From the NCBI RefSeq assembly GCF_932526225.1, contig NC_064044.1, positions 6,042,747 to 6,106,746 on the forward strand: a DNA stretch of 64,000 nt. Reading direction: 5' to 3'. The DNA is from Nematostella vectensis (lineage: Eukaryota > Cnidaria > Anthozoa > Actiniaria > Edwardsiidae). Numbering within the stretch: the first letter of the stretch is position 1; every line of letters starts with the position of its first letter. The position numbers and the translations under genes are program-made. The notes beneath the pieces are model-generated. The model was not told the origin of the DNA and searched no databases. It saw nothing but the letters and a program-made list of their open reading frames with translations. Of this stretch, positions 57,701 through 63,700 are shown piece by piece.

Positions 57701-60700
57701 GAATTGGTTTGTGTGATTGATTGAATTCTGCGAAAAGTATTGGCAATCAAAATATTGTCTTTGCACTCCTTCTTTTCTGAATCTTTTACCTTTAGTAGCA
57801 TATTGTATGGTATTCAATAACCATTCATTTGCTCTTTGTCTCAGGCTAAGCACAAACAACGGCACAGCATTCTCTCCCGTCGACTATACTGCAATGTCTG
57901 ACAATAGTGTAACGTTTTTGGCCAACGAACAATCTAAGCTAGTAAACATAACCATCAATGTTGACCAGACAGTTGAAAATGATGAAGATTTCAAGGCCCT
58001 CCTGTCTCACACTAACGCAGACCAAGTTGCCCTTGGCCTACTAAATACGACGACAATCACAATTGGCAACGATGATCAAGGTGACTGGAGTAAACTAATC
58101 TTTTGATTTATTTTGACTAACAGACATTTTGTTAAAAGACTTTGTACTATAAAAAGAAAATTGTTATAATAAAAATTTGGGCTTGCTAAAGATTTTTGAT
58201 GTCTTATGCCAAAAATGTATATTGCTGCCTTTGGAATTGGTATGGAATTTTACCAAAGAAAGTGTTCCCGTCATAATACTATATGTCTATTTAAGTACAA
58301 CTCTTGGGTAACAACAATTGTTCTATTGTGTTTTAAAGACAGTAACTGTTGTCTTCCTTTAAAATTTGGTCCCTGATAGTCTTTGTTTTCATTGATCCAC
58401 AGCAACTTTCAGCTTTGCGTCCTCATCGTATTCAGTTGAGGAAGATACGGGTTATGTTACAGTGAACATCACAAAGACTGGGACCTCTGACATTTCTCTT
58501 GATGTGAAGTAAGTAGAATAGAATTGGTTTGTGTGATTGATTGAATTCTGCGAAAAGTATTGGCAATCAAAATATTGTCTTTGCATTCCTTCTTTTCTGA
58601 ATCTTTTACCTTCAGTAGCCTATTGTATGGTATTCAAAAACCATTCATTTGCTCTTTGTCTCAGGCTAAGCACAAACAACGGCACAGCATTCTCTCCCGT
58701 CGACTATACTGCAATGTCTGACAATAGTGTAACGTTTTTGGCCAACGAACAATCTAAGCTAGTAAACATAACCATCAATGTTGACCAGACAGTTGAAAAT
58801 GATGAAGATTTCAAGGCCCTCCTGTCTCACACTAACGCAGACCAAGTTGCCCTTGGCTTACTAAATACGACGACAATCACAATTGGCAACGATGATCAAG
58901 GTGACTGGAGTAAACTAATCTTTTGATTTATTTTGACTAAGAGACATTTTGTTAAAAGACTTTGTACTATAAAGAGAAAATTGTTATAATAAAAATTTGG
59001 GCTTGCTAAAGATTTTGGATGTCTTATGCCAAATATGTATATTGCTGCCTTAGGAATTGCAATGGAAATTTACCAAAGAAAGTGTTCCCGTTATAATACA
59101 ATATGTCTATTTAAGTACAACTAATGGGTAACAACAATTGTTCTATTGGGGTTTAAAGCATGTAACTGTTGTCTTCCCTTAAAACTTGGTCCATGATGGT
59201 TTTTGTTTTCATTGACCCACAGCAACTTTCAGCTTTGCGTCCTCATCGTATTCAGTTGAGGAAGATACGGGTTATGTTACAGTGAACATCACAAAGACTG
59301 GGACCTCTGACATTTCTCTTGATGTGAAGTAAGTAGAATAGAATTGGTTTGTGTGATTGATTGAATTCTGCGAAAAGTATTGGCAATCAAAATATTGTCT
59401 TTGCACTCCTTCTTTTCTGAATCTTTTACCTTCAGTAGCATATTGTATGGTATTCAATAACCATTCATTTGCTCTTTTTCTCAGGCTAAGCACAAACAAC
59501 GGCACAGCATTCTCTCCTGTCGACTATACTGCAATGTCTGACAATAGTGTAACGTTTTTGGCCAACGAACAATCTAAGCTAGTAAACATAACCATCAATG
59601 TTGACCAGACAGTTGAAAATGATGAAGATTTCAAGGCCCTCCTGTCTCACACTAACGCAGACCAAGTTGCCCTTGGCCTACTAAATACGACGACAATCAC
59701 AATTGGCAACGATGATCAAGGTGACTGGAGTAAACTAATCTTTTGATTTATTTTGACTAACAGACATTTTGTTGAAAGACTTTGTACTATAAAAGGAAAA
59801 TTGTCATAATAAAAATTTCGGCTTGCTAAAGATTTTGGATGTCTTATGCAAAAAATGTATATTGCTGCCTTTGGAATTGCTATGGAAATTTACCAAAGAA
59901 AGTGTTCCCGTTATAATACTATATGTCTATTTAAGTACAACTCTCGGGTAACAACAATTGTTCTATTGGGGTTTAAAGACTGTTACTGTTGTCTTTCTTT
60001 AAAACTTGGTCCATGATAGCTTTTGTTTTCTTTGATCCACAGCAACTTTCAGCTTTGTGTCCTCATCCTATTCAGTTGAGGAAGATACGGGTTATGTTAC
60101 AGTGAACATCACTAAGACTGGGACCTCTGATATTTCTCTTGATGTGAAGTAAGTAGAATAGAATTGGTTTGTGTGATTGATTGAATTCTGCAAAAAGTAT
60201 TGACAATCAAAATATTGTCTTTGCACTCCTAATTTTCTGAATCTTTTACCTTCAGTAGCCTATTGTATGGTATTTAATAACCATTCGTTTGCTCTTTGTC
60301 TCAGGCTAAGCACAAACAACGGCACAGCATTCTCTCCCGTCGACTATACTGCGATGTCTGACAATAGTGTAACGTTTTTGGCCAACGAACAATCTAAGCT
60401 AGTAAACATAACCATCAATGTTGACCAGACAGTTGAAAATGATGAAGATTTCAAGGCCCTCCTGTCTTACACTAACGCAGACCAAGTTGCCCTTGGCCTA
60501 CTAAATACGACGACAATCACAATTGGCAACGATGATCAAGGTGACTGGAGTAAACTAATCTTTTGATTGATTTTGACTAACAGACATTTTGTTAAAAGAC
60601 TATAAAGACAAAATTGTCATAATAAAAATTTGGACTTGCTAAAGATTTTGGATGTCTTATGCCAAAATGTATATTGCTGCCTTTGGAAATTTACCAAAGA

Positions 60701-63700
60701 AAGTATTCCCGTTATAATACTATATGTCTATTTAAGTACAAATCTTGGGTAACAACAATTGTTCTATTGGGGTTTAAAGACTGTAACTGTTGTCTTCCTT
60801 TAAAACTTGGTCCATGATAGTCTTTGTTTTCATTGATCCACAGCAACTTTCAGCTTTGCGTCCTCATCGTTTTCAGTTGAGGAAGATACGGGTTATGTTA
60901 CAGTGAACATCACAAAGACTGGGACATCCGACATTTCTCTTGATGTGAAGTAAGTAGAATAGAATTGGTTTGTGTGATTGATTGAATTCTGCGAAAAGTA
61001 TTGGCAATCAAAATATTGTCTTTGCACTCCTTCTTTTCTGAATCTTTTACCTTTACTAGCTTATTGTGTTGTATTCAATAACCATTCATTTGCTCTTTGT
61101 CTCAGGCTAAGCACAAACAACGGCACAGCATTCTCTCCCGTCGACTATACTGCGATGTCTGACAATAGTGTAACGTTTTTGGCCAACGAACAATCTAAGC
61201 TAGTAAACATAACCATCAATGTTGACCAGACAGTTGAAAATGATGAAGATTTCAAGGCCCTCCTGTCTCACACTAACGCAGACCAAGTTGCCCTTGGCCT
61301 ACTAAATACGACGACAATCACAATTGGCAACGATGATCAAGGTGGCTGGAGTAAACTAAAATTTTGATTTATTTTGACTAACAGACATTTTGTTGAAAGA
61401 CATTGTACTATAAAGAGAAAATTGTCATAATAAAAATTTGGGCTTGCTAAAGATTTTGGATGTCTTATGCCAAAAATGTATATTGCTGCCTTTGGAAATT
61501 TACCAAAGAAAGTGTTCCCGTTATAATACTATATGTCTATTTGAGTACAACTCCCGGGTAACAACAATTGTTCTATTGGGGTTTAAAGACTGTTACTGTT
61601 GTCTTCCTTTAAAACTTGGTCCATGATAGCTTTTGTTTTCATTGATCCACAGCAACTTTCAGCTTTGTGTCCTCATCCTATTCAGTTGAGGAAGATACGG
61701 GTTATGTTACAGTGAACATCACTAAGACTGGGACCTCTGATATTTCTCTTGATGTGAAGTAAGTAGAATAGAATTGGTTTGTGTGATTGATTGAATTCTG
61801 CAAAAAGTATTGACAATCAAAATATTGTCTTTGCACTCCTAATTTTCTGAATCTTTTACCTTCAGTAGCCTATTGTATGGTATTTAATAACCATTCGTTT
61901 GCTCTTTGTCTCAGGCTAAGCACAAACAACGGCACAGCATTCTCTCCCGTCGACTATACTGCGATGTCTGACAATAGTGTAACGTTTTTGGCCAACGAAC
62001 AATCTAAGCTAGTAAACATAACCATCAATGTCGACCTGACAGTTGAACATGATGAAGATTTCAAGGCCCTCCTGTCTTACACTAACGCAGACCAAGTTGC
62101 CTTTGGCCTACTAAATACGACGACAATCACAATTGGCAACGATGATCAAGGTGACTGGAGTAAACTAATCTTTTGATTGATTTTGACTAACAGACATTTT
62201 GGTTAAAAGACTATAAAGACAAAATTGTCATAATAAAAATTTGGACTTGCTAAAGATTTTGGATGTCTTATGCCAAAATGTATATTGCTGCCTTTGGAAA
62301 TTTACCAAAGAAAGTGTTCCCGTTATAATACTATATGTCTATTTAAGTACAAATCTTGGGTAACAACAATTGTTCTATTGGGGTTTAAAGACTGTAACTG
62401 TTGTCTTCCTTGAAAACTTGGTCCATGATAGTCTTTGTTTTCATTGATCCACAGCAACTTTCAGCTTTGCGTCCTCATCGTTTTCCGTTGAGGAAGATAC
62501 GGGTTATGTTACAGTGAACATCACAAAGACTGGGACATCTGACATTTCTCTTGATGTGAAGTAAGTAGAATAGAATTGGTTTGTGTGATTGATTGAATTC
62601 TGCGAAAAGTATTGGCAATCAAAATATTGTCTTTGCACTCCTTCTTTTCTGAATCTTTTACCTTTAGTAGCTTATTGTGTTGTATTCAATAACCATTCAT
62701 TTGCTCTTTGTCTCAGGCTAAGCACAAACAACGGCACAGCATTCTCTCCCGTCGACTATACTGCGATGTCTGACAATAGTGTAACGTTTTTGGCCAACGA
62801 ACAATCTAAGCTAGTAAACATAACCATCAATGTTGACCAGACAGTTGAAAATGATGAAGATTTCAAGGCCCTCCTGTCTCACACTAACGCAGACCAAGTT
62901 GCCCTTGGCCTACTAAATACGACGACAATCACAATTGGCAACGATGATCAAGGTGGCTGGAGTAAACTAAAATTTTGATTTATTTTGACTAACAGACATT
63001 TTGTTGAAAGACATTGTACTATAAAGAGAAAATTGTCATAATAAAAGTTTGGGCTTGCTAAAGATTTTGGATGTCTTATGCCAAAAATGTATATTGCTGC
63101 CTTTGGAAATTCACCAAAGAAAGTGTTCCCGTTTTAATACTATATGTCTATTTAAGTACAACTCCCGGGTAACAACAATTGTTCTATTGGGGTTTAAAGA
63201 CTGTAACTGTTGTCTTCCTTTAAAACTAGGTCCATGATAGTTTTTGTTTTCATTGATCCACAGCAACCTTTAGCTTTGTGTCCTCATCGTATTCAGTTGA
63301 GGAAGATACGGGTTATGTTACAGTGAACATCACAAAGACTGGGACCTCTGACATTTCTCTTGATGTGAAGTAAGTAGAATAGAATTGGTTTGTGTGATTG
63401 ATTGAATTCTGGGAAAAGTATTGGCAATCAAATTATTGTCTTTGCACTTCTTTTCTGAATCTTTTACCTTCAGTAGACTATTGTATGGTATTCAATAACC
63501 ATACATTTGCTCTTTGTCTCAGGCTAAGCACAAACAACGGCACAGCATTCTCTCCCGTCGACTATACTGCGATGTCTGACAATAGTTTAACGTTTTTGGC
63601 CAACGAACAATCTAAGCTAGTAAACATAACCATCAATGTTGACCAGACAGTGGAAAATGATGAAGATTTCAAGGCACTCCTGTCTCACACTAACGCAGAC

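Larger units (their letters stand above)
58188..61538 (+). repeat. Six-unit-period duplication, right copy (units 72-75)
   Basis: This is the partner of about 53300-56650. The extra bases TT near 54307 in the left copy account for the change of offset from 4888 to 4887. Confidence 0.7.
60043..62952 (+). repeat. Two-unit duplication, units 74-75 and 76-77
   Basis: The period is 1610-1611 bp. Units 74 and 76 share Val6, a silent ACT codon at Thr24 and Tyr91. Units 75 and 77 share Phe10, a TTGTGTTGTATTC intron variant and the GTGGCT donor. Confidence 0.75.
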
